The notes below the pieces were generated by a model that saw only the letters and a list, made by a program, of their open reading frames with translations, was not told the DNA's origin and searched no databases. From CAMYMQ01 sp963730305 (GTDB lineage Bacteria; Pseudomonadota; Alphaproteobacteria; Bin65), in contig CAVSRB010000001.1 in the NCBI GenBank assembly GCA_963730305.1, positions 248,001 through 312,000 on the forward strand: a DNA stretch of 64,000 bases. Reading direction: 5' to 3'. The position numbers were made by a program, and so were the translations under genes. Positions 1 to 8,840 of this stretch are shown here, in pieces; positions within the stretch are counted from its first letter, which is position 1; every line of letters starts with the position of its first letter.

Positions 1-495
1 GCCCCGGGCCTGCGCGGAGCCAACCGCACCGGCCGGCCGTTCACCGGCGACTATGCCGGCGACCTGCTCTACGCCACCCTGCTCAAGTTCGGCTTCGCCC
101 GCGGCGACTACGACCGCCGCGCCGACGACGGCCTCGCCCTCGCCGACTGCCGGATCACCAACGCCGTACGCTGCGTGCCGCCGGAGAACAAGCCGACCGG
201 CCCCGAGATCAACGCCTGCCGGCCTTTCCTGGCGGCGGAGATCGCGGCGATGCCCCGGCTCCGGACGATCCTGGCGCTCGGCGCGGTCGCCCACACCGCC
301 GCGCTGCGGACCCTGGGCGCGACCGTCGCCCGCCACAAGTTCGGCCACGGCGCCTGGCACGACCTGGGCGGCGACCGCCCGGCGCTCGTCGACAGCTACC
401 ATTGCTCCCGCTACAACACCAATACGGGCAAGCTGACGACGCCGATGTTCGAGCAGGTCTTCGCCGCCGTCCGGGAACGCCTGCCCGCAGCCTGA
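1..495 (+). CDS. Uracil-DNA glycosylase, family 5-like (5' truncated)
   Basis: The gene runs in from the left edge; 164 C-terminal residues are present. It begins inside the family's N-terminal motif (APGLRGANRTGRPFTGD), which is typical of the thermophile-type UDGb group, and it carries the late motif SYHCSRYNTNTGKLT that corresponds to the nucleotide-binding/catalytic loop of these enzymes. The family removes uracil, and often other deaminated bases, from DNA to start base-excision repair. The Fe-S cysteines of the N-terminal part are only partly in view, so cluster binding cannot be judged. The start codon lies outside the window. The family assignment is good; the exact substrate range is unknown. 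Confidence 0.85.
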   Translation, partial: APGLRGANRTGRPFTGDYAGDLLYATLLKFGFARGDYDRRADDGLALADCRITNAVRCVPPENKPTGPEINACRPFLAAEIAAMPRLRTILALGAVAHTAALRTLGATVARHKFGHGAWHDLGGDRPALVDSYHCSRYNTNTGKLTTPMFEQVFAAVRERLPAA

Positions 496-599
496 TCCGG
501 GCACGCTTCACCGGCACCATCCGCCCCTCGCCGACACCCGATCTCGCGGACCCCCGCGCCGCCATCGAGCGGCCGCCCCCGGACGCGTCTTGACATCCG

Positions 600-624
600 A
601 ATATATTTTATATCTAAAATATTG
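600..624. promoter_or_regulatory. AT-rich imperfect palindrome upstream of flavoprotein gene
   Basis: An AT-rich patch in a very GC-rich region holds the arms AATATATTTTA and TAAAATATT around a short centre. It lies about 30-54 bases before the ATG at 654, where a promoter or operator is expected. A regulator-binding role is inference from position and symmetry only. Confidence 0.3.
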
Positions 625-653
625 AGACTTAAAATAAACGGGAATATCGGACC

Positions 654-2111
654 ATGTGGAAGCCGCCGGAACGGATCAAATACGAACCCGCCACTGGCCA
701 CTGGCCGACCGCGGCGGAAGCCGAGAATTCCCTGCTGTTTAGCCCGGTCGAGGTCGGTCCGATCACGCTCGAGCAGCGCACCTGGGTGCCCGCGATGGTG
801 CCGTGGCGCGCCACCGAGGACGGCTTCGTCAGCGACGACGTGCTCGAATGGTATGAGCGCTTCGCCGAGGGCCGGCCCGGCGCGATCGTGATCGAGGCGA
901 CCGGCATCCGCGACATCCCGAGCGGCCCGCTGCTGCGCATCGGCGACGACCGCTTCGTCCCGGGCCTGAAGGAGCTCGCCGACACGGTCCACCGCGCCAG
1001 CGAGGGCCACACCCGGCTGTTCATCCAGTGCATCGACTTCATGGCGATCCGCCGCCGCCCGGACCCGGCCAAGTATTTCGAGCGCTTCCTGCGGATCACC
1101 GACGAGCATCGCGCCAAGCTGGGCGCCGAGGACTGGCCGGAAGAGCAGGTCCGGGCCCATCTCGCCGGCCTGCCCGACGAGGCGCTCGACACGATCCTCG
1201 ACGCGCGCGAGCTCGAATCCCTGCGCATGGGCTATCGCGAGCGGGTCACCGACACCCACCTGCCCCATATCCGCGACCTGCCCCAGGTCATGCCCGAGCT
1301 GTTCGCCCAGGCGGCGCGCCGCGCCCGCGAGGCCGGCATCGACGGGGTCGAGCTGCACTACGCCCACGCCTATACGATGGCCTCCTTCCTCTCGCGCACC
1401 AACAATCGCGACGACGGCTACGGCGGCTCGCCCGAGAACCGCGTCCGGCTGCCGCTCGAAGTGTTCAAAGCGGTCCGCGCCGAGGTCGGCGACGACTACC
1501 CGGTCGGCTGCCGCTTCCTCGCCGACGAATGCATCGACGGCGGCTCGACGGTCGAGGACACCGCCTACTACGGGGTCGAGTTCGCCCGCGCCGGCATGGA
1601 TTTCCTGTCGCTGTCGCGCGGCGGCCGGTTCGAGGACGCCCAGCAGCCCCACGTCGGCGAGGCCGCCTACCCCTACACCGGGCGCAGCGGCTACGAGTGC
1701 ATGCCGGCCTATATCTCCGACGAGAAGGGCCCGTTCGGCCGCAACGTCGAGCCGGCCACCGCCATCCGCAAGGCGATCCGCGACGCTGGCTTCGAGACCC
1801 CGGTCGCCGTCGCGGGCGGCGTCCACGACTTCGAGTTCGCCGAGGAAATGTTGAAGACCGGCGCCGCCGATATCGTCGGCTCGGCGCGCCAGTCGCTGGC
1901 CGACCCCGACTGGTTCCTCAAGATACGCACCGGCCACGGCGACGCCGTGCGGATCTGCGAGTACACCAACTACTGCGAAGGGCTCGACCAGAAGCACAAG
2001 ATGGTCACCTGCAAGCTGTGGGATCGGCTCGACCTCGACGAACCGGGCGTCAGCATGACCCCCGACGGCAAGCGCCGGACCACCCCGCCCGCGTGGAAGG
2101 AAGCCCCGTAG
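654..2111 (+). CDS. NADH:flavin oxidoreductase, old yellow enzyme family
   Basis: This 485-aa protein is an FMN-binding TIM-barrel enzyme of the OYE / 2,4-dienoyl-CoA reductase superfamily. Visible family signatures are the N-terminal LFSPVEVGPITL strand, the mid-protein block GVELHYAHAYTMASFLSR followed by NRDDGYGGSPENR (about residues 228-260), and the C-terminal phosphate-binding region VAVAGGVHDFEFAEEML with GAADIVGSARQSLADP. The family reduces activated C=C bonds using NAD(P)H. There is no C-terminal FAD/NAD domain as in dienoyl-CoA reductase. Three cysteines near residues 435, 441 and 453 (spacing C-x5-C-x11-C) sit where longer relatives bind a 4Fe-4S cluster, but a fourth is not evident. 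The ATG at 654 is chosen because homology starts soon after it; its ribosome site is weak. Confidence 0.85.
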   Translation: MWKPPERIKYEPATGHWPTAAEAENSLLFSPVEVGPITLEQRTWVPAMVPWRATEDGFVSDDVLEWYERFAEGRPGAIVIEATGIRDIPSGPLLRIGDDRFVPGLKELADTVHRASEGHTRLFIQCIDFMAIRRRPDPAKYFERFLRITDEHRAKLGAEDWPEEQVRAHLAGLPDEALDTILDARELESLRMGYRERVTDTHLPHIRDLPQVMPELFAQAARRAREAGIDGVELHYAHAYTMASFLSRTNNRDDGYGGSPENRVRLPLEVFKAVRAEVGDDYPVGCRFLADECIDGGSTVEDTAYYGVEFARAGMDFLSLSRGGRFEDAQQPHVGEAAYPYTGRSGYECMPAYISDEKGPFGRNVEPATAIRKAIRDAGFETPVAVAGGVHDFEFAEEMLKTGAADIVGSARQSLADPDWFLKIRTGHGDAVRICEYTNYCEGLDQKHKMVTCKLWDRLDLDEPGVSMTPDGKRRTTPPAWKEAP

Positions 2112-2165
2112 CGCCGCGATCCGATCCGGCGCCGCCTCGGACGGCGCGGTGGGCAAACGCGCAAG

Positions 2166-2195
2166 GGTTATCATCGGTTATCTTTGGTTAGCTTC
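2166..2195. repeat. Tandem degenerate decamer, three copies
   Basis: Three consecutive 10-base units start with GGTTATC or GGTTAGC at 2166, 2176 and 2186. The same unit occurs three times at 58579-58608, again between genes. The 10-base period is close to one DNA helical turn. Function is unknown. Confidence 0.5.
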
Positions 2196-2319
2196 CGCCG
2201 GCCGGAAGCCCGACGATCTGGGGATTGAAAGGAACAATTAGAGAACATATACTGCAGATGGTGACGGCCGAGCGCGGATCAAGCCTTCGCCTCATCGCCA
2301 AACCGCCATGGAGAAGGCC

Positions 2320-2748
2320 ATGACCTCGGATGCCAAGCCGACCGTCGCGACCGTCATCCCGACCCTGCGCTACCGCGACGCCCCCGCCGCCATCGACTGG
2401 CTGTGCAATGCCTTCGGCTTCGAGAAGCACCTCGTCGTGCCCGGCGAGAACGGCACCATCGCCCACGCCCAGCTCACCTTCGGCAACGGCATGATCATGC
2501 TCGGCTCGGTCGCCGACACCGAATTCGGACGCAACATGGCCCAACCCGACGAGCTTGGCGGCCGCGGCACCCAGTCGGCCTACATCGTCGTCGCCGACCC
2601 CGACGCCCACTACGCCCGCGCCAAGGCCACCGGGGCCGAGATCGTGCTGGAGATCGCCGACCAGGACTACGGCGGCCGGCTCTATTCCTGCCGCGACCCG
2701 GAGGGGCATCTGTGGAATTTCGGGAGCTACGATCCCTGGGAAGGGTGA
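2320..2748 (+). CDS. VOC (glyoxalase/bleomycin-resistance) family protein, PhnB-like
   Basis: This 142-aa single-domain protein has the VOC fold: an N-terminal segment IPTLRYRDAPAAIDWLCNAF and the closing segment DYGGRLYSCRDPEGHLWNFGSY, which is characteristic of the PhnB-like/glyoxalase subgroup. These proteins act as metal-dependent lyases or dioxygenases, or simply bind ligands; the substrate cannot be read from sequence. The ATG at 2320 is preferred because GGAG precedes it at 6 bases, whereas the in-frame ATG at 2308 has no visible ribosome site. It stands alone between the flavoprotein gene and a palindromic intergenic repeat. Confidence 0.8.
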   Translation: MTSDAKPTVATVIPTLRYRDAPAAIDWLCNAFGFEKHLVVPGENGTIAHAQLTFGNGMIMLGSVADTEFGRNMAQPDELGGRGTQSAYIVVADPDAHYARAKATGAEIVLEIADQDYGGRLYSCRDPEGHLWNFGSYDPWEG

Positions 2749-2749
2749 G

Positions 2750-2859
2750 GTCCCCTCGATACGCGCACTTTGTGCGCTACTCGGGATGAGGGCCTTTAAT
2801 GTCATGCTTTTGGGGCCTCATCCCGAGTAGCTCGCGCAGCGAGCGTATCGAGGGACCGA
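2750..2859. repeat. Long inverted intergenic repeat (REP-like)
   Basis: Arm 2750-2793 and arm 2814-2858 are near-perfect reverse complements: both carry CCCTCGATACGC and CTACTCGGGATGAGG around a small internal hairpin. Together they can form a cruciform of roughly 45-bp arms just after the VOC stop and before the end of convergent smpB. Similar palindromes are common dispersed intergenic repeats in alphaproteobacteria. It may also act as a bidirectional terminator. Confidence 0.7.
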
Positions 2860-2875
2860 CCCCACGCAACAACCC

Positions 2876-3349
2876 CTACCCCAGATCGCGGATCAGCCGC
2901 TCCTTCTGGCGCTGCCAGTCGCGCTTCTTCTCGGCTTCGCGCTTGTCGTAGTGCTTCTTGCCGCGCGCCAGGCCGAGGTCGACCTTGGCGATGCCGCGCT
3001 CGTTGAAGTAGATCGACAGCGGTACCAGGGTCACGCCCTGTTCCTGGATCGCGCCCAGCAGCTTGTCGATCTCGCGGCCATGGAGCAGCAGTTTGCGAGG
3101 CCGGCGGGTCTCGTGGTTGTTGTAGCTCCCCGCGCTGTATTCCGGGATGTAGGCGTTGAACAGCCAGATCACCCCGTTCATCTCGCCGGCATAGGCCTCC
3201 GAGATGTTACCCTTGCCCTCGCGCAGGCTCTTGACCTCGGTGCCGGCGAGCATGATCCCCGCCTCGAGGCTGTCCTCGATCGTGTAGTTGTGGCGCGCCT
3301 TGCGGTTCTGCGCCACCACCCGATGGGCATGCTGCTTCTGCTTGGTCAT
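2876..3349 (-). CDS. smpB: SsrA-binding protein SmpB
   Basis: This 157-aa protein is full length for SmpB, the tmRNA partner that delivers ssrA to stalled ribosomes for trans-translation. Diagnostic blocks are VAQNRKARHNYTIEDSLEAG, the TEVKSLREGKGNISEAYA strand, the NAYIPEYSAG motif and the basic C-terminal tail KKHYDKREAEKKRDWQRQK that enters the ribosomal A site. It lies just downstream of dapA on the same strand with a 33-base gap, an arrangement seen in several alphaproteobacteria. No ssrA gene is visible nearby. Confidence 0.97.
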   Translation of the reverse strand: MTKQKQHAHRVVAQNRKARHNYTIEDSLEAGIMLAGTEVKSLREGKGNISEAYAGEMNGVIWLFNAYIPEYSAGSYNNHETRRPRKLLLHGREIDKLLGAIQEQGVTLVPLSIYFNERGIAKVDLGLARGKKHYDKREAEKKRDWQRQKERLIRDLG

Positions 3350-3382
3350 GGAGAGCCATATGGGACCGCGGCGGCGGTTCGC

Positions 3383-4279
3383 CTACTCCGCCGCCGCCTT
3401 GGCGCCGTCCCACAGGCCGACGTGGCGCAACGCGCCCTCGACCGTGCGCTTGGAGCTGTCCGCGATCTCGCACAGCGGCAGGCGCATGTCGGCGCTCGAC
3501 AGGCCCATCAGGCTGGCGGCGTATTTGACAGGACCGGGGCTGGCCTCGCAGAACAGGGCGTCATGGAGCGGGAACAGCAACTCGTTGATCCGCTTGGCTT
3601 CGGCGAAGTCGCCGGCCTGCCAGGCATCGTGCATCTCCGCGCACAGCCGCGGCGCGATGTTGGCGGTGACCGAGATACAGCCGTCGCCCGACTGCGCCAG
3701 CAGCGCCAGCGCGGTGGCGTCCTCGCCCGACAGGATCGCGAAGTCCGGGCCGGTCGCGAGCCGCGTCGCCAGCGGCCGCTCGAGCTTGGCCGTGGCGTCC
3801 TTGACGCCGACGACGTTGGGCAGCGCAGCCAGCTTCGCCATGGTCTCGACGGTCATGTCGATCACCGAGCGCGGCGGGATGTTGTAGATCACGATCGGCA
3901 GGTCGACGGCGTCGTTGATCGCCTTGTAATGGCGATAGAGCCCTTCCTGGGTCGGCTTGTTGTAGTAGGGCGTGACCACGAGCTGGCCGTCGGCGCCGAC
4001 CGCCTTGGCGTGCTTGGCCAGCGCCAGCGCCTCGGCCGTGTTGTTCGAGCCGGTGCCGGCGATCACCGGCACGCGGCCGGCCGCGGCCTCCACGCACAAC
4101 TGCACGACCAGCTTGTGCTCGTCGTGGGACAGGGTCGGCGATTCGCCGGTGGTCCCGACCGGGACCAGGCCGTCGGTGCCTTCTTCAATTTGCCATTCGA
4201 CGAGACGCTGGAAGGCGTCCCGGTCGACCTCGCCGTTGCGGAACGGCGTGATCAGGGCGACAATCGACCCCTTGAACAT
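3383..4279 (-). CDS. dapA: 4-hydroxy-tetrahydrodipicolinate synthase
   Basis: This 298-aa cytoplasmic enzyme condenses pyruvate with aspartate semialdehyde in lysine/diaminopimelate synthesis. The sequence shows MFKGSIVALITPF at the N-terminus, VGTTGESPTL (the two catalytic-triad-region threonines), VVTPYYNKPTQEGL, IVIYNIPPRS (the proton-relay tyrosine near 133 and the arginine) and VVGVKDAT with the Schiff-base lysine near residue 160. The ATG at 4279 has GGAG eight to nine bases upstream; a longer reading to 4339 would add about 20 residues absent from the family. It is divergent from the lytic transglycosylase gene at 4375 and followed by smpB. Confidence 0.96.
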   Translation of the reverse strand: MFKGSIVALITPFRNGEVDRDAFQRLVEWQIEEGTDGLVPVGTTGESPTLSHDEHKLVVQLCVEAAAGRVPVIAGTGSNNTAEALALAKHAKAVGADGQLVVTPYYNKPTQEGLYRHYKAINDAVDLPIVIYNIPPRSVIDMTVETMAKLAALPNVVGVKDATAKLERPLATRLATGPDFAILSGEDATALALLAQSGDGCISVTANIAPRLCAEMHDAWQAGDFAEAKRINELLFPLHDALFCEASPGPVKYAASLMGLSSADMRLPLCEIADSSKRTVEGALRHVGLWDGAKAAAE

Positions 4280-4374
4280 GGCGATGTCTCCGGGTTTCAA
4301 GGATTTCGTCACCATACCGCTGCCATTATCCATCGGCAAGTAACGGACCCAGGGCTACACGGTAGGAAGATCGG

Positions 4375-6393
4375 TTGCAAACATTGACGAAATTGGGAAC
4401 GCGCCTTCGATCCGTACCGGCCATCCTGTTGCCGGTCGTCCTCGGCGCGTCGGTGGCCTCGACCGCCCCGGCAGCGACCCCGCCGAGCAAGCAGCAACTG
4501 TCGGCGGCGCAGGCCGTCCTGCACGCGCTGCAGGAAAAGAAGTGGTTCATCGCCAAGACCCAGCTCGCCACCCTCACCCACCCGGCGCTCAAGGCCCTGG
4601 TCCACTGGCGCATCTACCAGCGGCGCGACTCCGACGCGCGCTTCGCCGACATCGCCAATTTCTATCTCGCCCATCCCGACTGGCCGCTGATCCCCAGCGT
4701 GCGCCGCTGGTACGAGGACGAAAGCAAGTCGGCCCCGGCCAAGATCATCCTTCGCTGGTACCGCCGGTTCCCGCCGATCACCGCCGCCGGCTGCTCGACC
4801 TTCGTCTCGGCGCTGACGCCGGTGTCGCGCAAGGAGGCCCAGGAAGCGGCCGAACGCTGCTGGATCATCCTGCCGATGACCGCGCAGGAGGAGAACGCCT
4901 TCGCCGGCGTGCACGGCAGCCTGCTCAGCGCGGGCGTGTTCGCCGAGCGGATCCGGCAGCTCCTGCGGCGCGGCCAGCTCAAGGACGCCGAACGGCTCGC
5001 CCGGTCCGGCCGCAAGATATCCGACACCGACATGAAGCTGCTCGAGCTGCGCCTGCAGCTCCAGCAGAAGAACCCGCGCAAGAACCAGGCGGCGACCCTG
5101 CGCGCCCTGCGCGCCGTGCCCAAGAAGCTCCGCAACGACCCCGACCTGCTGTTCGACGAGATCCGCTGGCAGCGCCAGCGCGGCGCCCCTGCGGTCGCCG
5201 AGAAGCGGCTCAAGGCCGCGCCGGACCGCCCGGTCTTCGCGCGCCGCTGGTGGGTCGAGCGCAGCATCGCGGTGCACCGGCTGATGCGCGCCGGCCGCTG
5301 GCGCCACGCCTACAGGCTCGTCTCGGCGCATCAGCAATGGGTCTCCGGCGCGCCGACCGAGCCGGAGATGCTCGCCGGCTGGATCGCGCTGCGCCACCTC
5401 AAGGACACCATGCGCGCCAACCTGCACTTCCAGCGCGTCTACCTGTTCGCGCGCGACCGCCGCAACCGGGCCGCCGCCGCCTACTGGCTGGGACGGACCG
5501 CGAGCGCCGAGCGCAAGAAGGCGGCGGCCGAGGGCTGGTACCGGATCGCCGCCGCCGAGGTCGAGACCTTCTACGGCCAGATCGCCCTGATAACGCTCAA
5601 GGCCGGACGCTACACCATCCCCGCGCCGCCGCCGATCCCGCCCCGGCGCAAGGCCGCGTTCGACAACCGCCTGCTGGTCCAGGCCACGCGCCTGCTGCAC
5701 CCGCTCGAACTCGACTACGCGACCCGGCCGTTCCTGATCCGCATCATCTCGACCTCCCGGTCGGCGATCGGCCTGCGCCTGGCCGCGGGCCTGGCCAAGG
5801 AGCTGGGCGAGACCGGCCTGTCGGTGCGCGCCGCCCGCTACGCCCTGCGCCGCGGCCCGGTCGAGCTCGACCTCGCCTTTCCGCGCGCGGAGCTGCCCGA
5901 TGGGATCGGCGTCCAGGGCGCGCTGGTCTACGCCATCATCCGGCAGGAGAGCGAGTTCAACGCCAAGGCCAAGAGCGCCGCCGGCGCCCGCGGCCTGATG
6001 CAGCTCCTGCCCGGCACCGCCAAAAGGCTCGCCAAGGCGAAGAAAATTCCCTTCGACGCGGACAAGCTGACCGAGGATCCGACGTACAATATTCGACTGG
6101 GCGCGGCCCTGCTGGAGAAGCTGCTCAGGAAGTACGACGGCTCGATCGTGCTGGCCGTCGCCGCCTACAACGCCGGGCCGACGCGGGTCGACCGCTGGAT
6201 CTCGCGTCACGGCAACCCGAAGCGCCGCGGGATCGATGCGCTCGACTGGATCGTGCGCATTCCCTATGGCGAGACCCGGGACTACGTCCAGAAGGTGCTG
6301 ACCAACTACCTGATCTATCGGTCGATATCCGGGGCGACCAAGCTCGAGGCCAACGCCGAAGCGGCGTGGACCGCCAATCCCAAGGACAACTGA
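4375..6393 (+). CDS. slt: Soluble lytic murein transglycosylase (Slt70-like)
   Basis: The protein has 672 aa. Residues 1-34 form a signal peptide (basic start, ILLPVVLGASVASTA core). An all-helical superhelical region follows, and then a C-terminal SLT domain from about residue 510. The catalytic glutamate lies in IIRQESEF near residue 525, with GARGLMQLLPGTA and VAAYNAGPTRV following as the other family motifs. The enzyme cleaves the MurNAc-GlcNAc bond in periplasmic peptidoglycan, leaving 1,6-anhydro ends. The start is a TTG with AGGAAG upstream. A diverged paralogue follows directly at 6456, and dapA is divergent upstream. Confidence 0.92.
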   Translation: MQTLTKLGTRLRSVPAILLPVVLGASVASTAPAATPPSKQQLSAAQAVLHALQEKKWFIAKTQLATLTHPALKALVHWRIYQRRDSDARFADIANFYLAHPDWPLIPSVRRWYEDESKSAPAKIILRWYRRFPPITAAGCSTFVSALTPVSRKEAQEAAERCWIILPMTAQEENAFAGVHGSLLSAGVFAERIRQLLRRGQLKDAERLARSGRKISDTDMKLLELRLQLQQKNPRKNQAATLRALRAVPKKLRNDPDLLFDEIRWQRQRGAPAVAEKRLKAAPDRPVFARRWWVERSIAVHRLMRAGRWRHAYRLVSAHQQWVSGAPTEPEMLAGWIALRHLKDTMRANLHFQRVYLFARDRRNRAAAAYWLGRTASAERKKAAAEGWYRIAAAEVETFYGQIALITLKAGRYTIPAPPPIPPRRKAAFDNRLLVQATRLLHPLELDYATRPFLIRIISTSRSAIGLRLAAGLAKELGETGLSVRAARYALRRGPVELDLAFPRAELPDGIGVQGALVYAIIRQESEFNAKAKSAAGARGLMQLLPGTAKRLAKAKKIPFDADKLTEDPTYNIRLGAALLEKLLRKYDGSIVLAVAAYNAGPTRVDRWISRHGNPKRRGIDALDWIVRIPYGETRDYVQKVLTNYLIYRSISGATKLEANAEAAWTANPKDN

Positions 6394-6455
6394 CGGCGCA
6401 CTGCACGGTCCGGACCCGATTTCGCAGGGGGTGACGCGAAGATTTTGGGGGCAAG

Positions 6456-8738
6456 GTGAACAGGACGAGAGCCGTGGGCATCAGGGCATCGCGTCTGGTG
6501 CGGCATATCGTGATCGCCGGCTGCGCCGCACTGACGCTGGGGTCGCCGGCGCTGGCCCGGGCCGCAGACGGCCCGGTTCCCTTCTCCGACGCCGACACCG
6601 AACACGTCGCCAAGGCGTTCGACGCGGTACGCAACGGCGATCCCGCCACCGCGTTGAAGCTGCGCGGCGCCGTCGGCGACCCGCTCGCCCGGCGCACGAT
6701 CACCTGGTTCCTCTATCTCCAGGGCTACCCGGCCGGCAGCTTCGCCGACATCACCCGGTTCCAGCGCGACCACGCCGACTGGCCGGTATTCTACAAGTTC
6801 GATCAAGCGACCGAACGGGCGATCACGGCCCGCACCGACGCCGCCGCGGTCGAGGCCTGGTTCGTCCGCAAGCCGCCGCGCACCTTCCAGGGCCTGCGCA
6901 ACGCCTACGCCGTGCTGGTGCACGACGGCCGGGTCAAGGCCGCACACGACCTGGTGCGACGGAGCTGGACCAGCATCCTCTTCGACCACGGCGACCAGCG
7001 ATCGGTCTTCCAGGCGTTCAAGTCGACCCTGCGCGACCCGGACCATTACGACCGCGTGTCCGGCCTGCTGCGCCGCGGCAAGGTCCGCTACGCCCAGGCG
7101 GCGATGGCGCTGGCCGGCCTCGACGGCGGCTACCGCGCGGCGATCGCCGCGCGGCTGCAGATGATCTCCAAGCGCGCCCGGCGCAACGTCGCGCTGGTGC
7201 TCAAGGCGATCGCCAAGGTGCCGGAGACGCTGCGCCGGGACGACGACTTCCGGTTGGCGCTGCTGCGCTGGAACCGGCGCATCGGCCGCGACGCGGCGGT
7301 CGTGCACCTGCTCGACGCCGCGCCGGCCCAACCGGCCCATCCCAAGCGCTGGTGGCGCGAACGCGAGGCCGCGATCCGCGACGCCATCGGCAAGCGGGAC
7401 TACAAGCTCGCCTACCACCTGGCCGCCGGCCACCACCAGGCCGGCGCCGACGACGAGATCCGCGCCGAGTTCCTGGCCGGCTTCATCGCGTTGCGTCTGG
7501 TTCGCGCGCCCCGGAAGGCCGTCGCCCACTTCAAGCGCGGCCTGGCGCTGGCCCAGAGCGCCTGGGACATCGCTCAGATGACCTACTGGCGGGGCCGCAC
7601 CGCCGAGGCGCTCGGCGACACCGTGACCGCGCGCGCCTATTACGAGGACGCCGCCCGCTACGGCAACACGATCTACGGCCAGCTCGCCACCAAGCGGCTC
7701 GGCTGGGCGTGGATCAGGCTGGTGACGCCGGACGGCGAGAAGCCCGACCCCGCATTCTTGAAGGACAGCCTGTTGCGCGTCGCCGCCCTGCTCGACCGCA
7801 TCGACGAGAAGCGGCTGGCCTACACCTTCGCGATCCGGGTGATGCAGCGGCGCGCCCGCACCGCGGCGCAACAGCGCTACATGGTGCGCTGGATGACCGC
7901 CACGTTCGGCCTCGGCGACAAGAAGCTCAAGACCACCGTCCGGGTCTCGAAATACGCGCAATATCAAGGCTTTCCGCTGGCCTTCGACGGCTATCCGACG
8001 ATCGACCTGCCCGCCGCCAACGTCGCCGAGCCGGCGCTGGTCTACGCGCTGATCCGCCAGGAGAGCGAATTCCACGCCGCGGCGCGGAGCTGGGTCGGCG
8101 CCCGCGGCCTGATGCAGCTGATGTATTTCACCGCCCGGCACGAGGCGCGCGACCTCAAGATCCGCTATTCGCTGCGCCGGCTGACCACCGACCCGGCCTA
8201 CAACCTCCGCCTCGGCACGGCGCACGTCCAGCGCCTGCTGGAGAAGTACGCCGGCGCCTATCCACTGGTGCTGGCCGCCTACAACGCCGGCGCCGGCCGC
8301 GTCGACCGCTGGCTGGACCGCCACGGCGACCCGCGCACCGATGCCAAGCGCGACTGGATCGACTGGATCGAGATGATCCCGTTCAACGAGACCCGCAACT
8401 ACGTCAAGCGGGTGCTCGAGGCCGTCCCGGTCTACCGGATCCGGCTGCACGACAGCTTCGACGCCCGCAAGCTCACCACCTACTGGACCGCGCCCAAGCG
8501 CGACCAGAAGCGCGACTGCGCCTGGCTCGCCGCCCGCCATCCGCCGCCGCCGCAGGTGGCGGACACCAACGACACCGCGCCGTCGCCGGCCGTCTTGGTG
8601 CCGACCCTGCCCACGGTGATCCGCGGCAACCGCAAGAAGGCGGCCAAGCGTGAGAAGATGAACCCGTCGGGCCTCGACCTCGTGCTGCGCCGGCCGCGCG
8701 ACAACATCCCGGGCAAGCCGGATTGCGCTCAAGACTAG
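6456..8738 (+). CDS. Second lytic transglycosylase, tandem paralogue
   Basis: This 760-aa exported protein has the same architecture as its upstream neighbour: a signal peptide (to about residue 37, ending ALARAADG), a long helical solenoid, and a C-terminal SLT domain with ALIRQESEFHAAAR (glutamate near 536), GARGLMQLMYFTAR and LAAYNAGAGRVDRW. The C-terminal 80 residues after the SLT domain are an extra proline/lysine-rich tail. The start is GTG at 6456, 62 bases after the first paralogue, so the two are probably co-transcribed. The motif that normally reads QLLPGTA is here QLMYFTA, suggesting a changed substrate groove. Divergence between the two is high, so the duplication is old. Confidence 0.88.
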   Translation: MNRTRAVGIRASRLVRHIVIAGCAALTLGSPALARAADGPVPFSDADTEHVAKAFDAVRNGDPATALKLRGAVGDPLARRTITWFLYLQGYPAGSFADITRFQRDHADWPVFYKFDQATERAITARTDAAAVEAWFVRKPPRTFQGLRNAYAVLVHDGRVKAAHDLVRRSWTSILFDHGDQRSVFQAFKSTLRDPDHYDRVSGLLRRGKVRYAQAAMALAGLDGGYRAAIAARLQMISKRARRNVALVLKAIAKVPETLRRDDDFRLALLRWNRRIGRDAAVVHLLDAAPAQPAHPKRWWREREAAIRDAIGKRDYKLAYHLAAGHHQAGADDEIRAEFLAGFIALRLVRAPRKAVAHFKRGLALAQSAWDIAQMTYWRGRTAEALGDTVTARAYYEDAARYGNTIYGQLATKRLGWAWIRLVTPDGEKPDPAFLKDSLLRVAALLDRIDEKRLAYTFAIRVMQRRARTAAQQRYMVRWMTATFGLGDKKLKTTVRVSKYAQYQGFPLAFDGYPTIDLPAANVAEPALVYALIRQESEFHAAARSWVGARGLMQLMYFTARHEARDLKIRYSLRRLTTDPAYNLRLGTAHVQRLLEKYAGAYPLVLAAYNAGAGRVDRWLDRHGDPRTDAKRDWIDWIEMIPFNETRNYVKRVLEAVPVYRIRLHDSFDARKLTTYWTAPKRDQKRDCAWLAARHPPPPQVADTNDTAPSPAVLVPTLPTVIRGNRKKAAKREKMNPSGLDLVLRRPRDNIPGKPDCAQD

Positions 8739-8840
8739 CTCGCGCCGAATTGGGTTGAGCTTTCCGGCGCCTTGCGGGCACGATGCCGCGCGTCTCAGGT
8801 GCGCCGTCGCGCGCCGCCCACTGATCCCCGCGAGCGAGCC

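Noticed and set aside
411..2174. Leftward 587-aa open frame across the flavoprotein gene
   Set aside because: Antisense of a clearly conserved OYE gene; low-complexity Gly/Ala/Asp/Arg composition from GC skew.
2850..4400. ssrA tmRNA beside smpB
   Set aside because: No tRNA-like ends or tag reading frame found near smpB on either strand.
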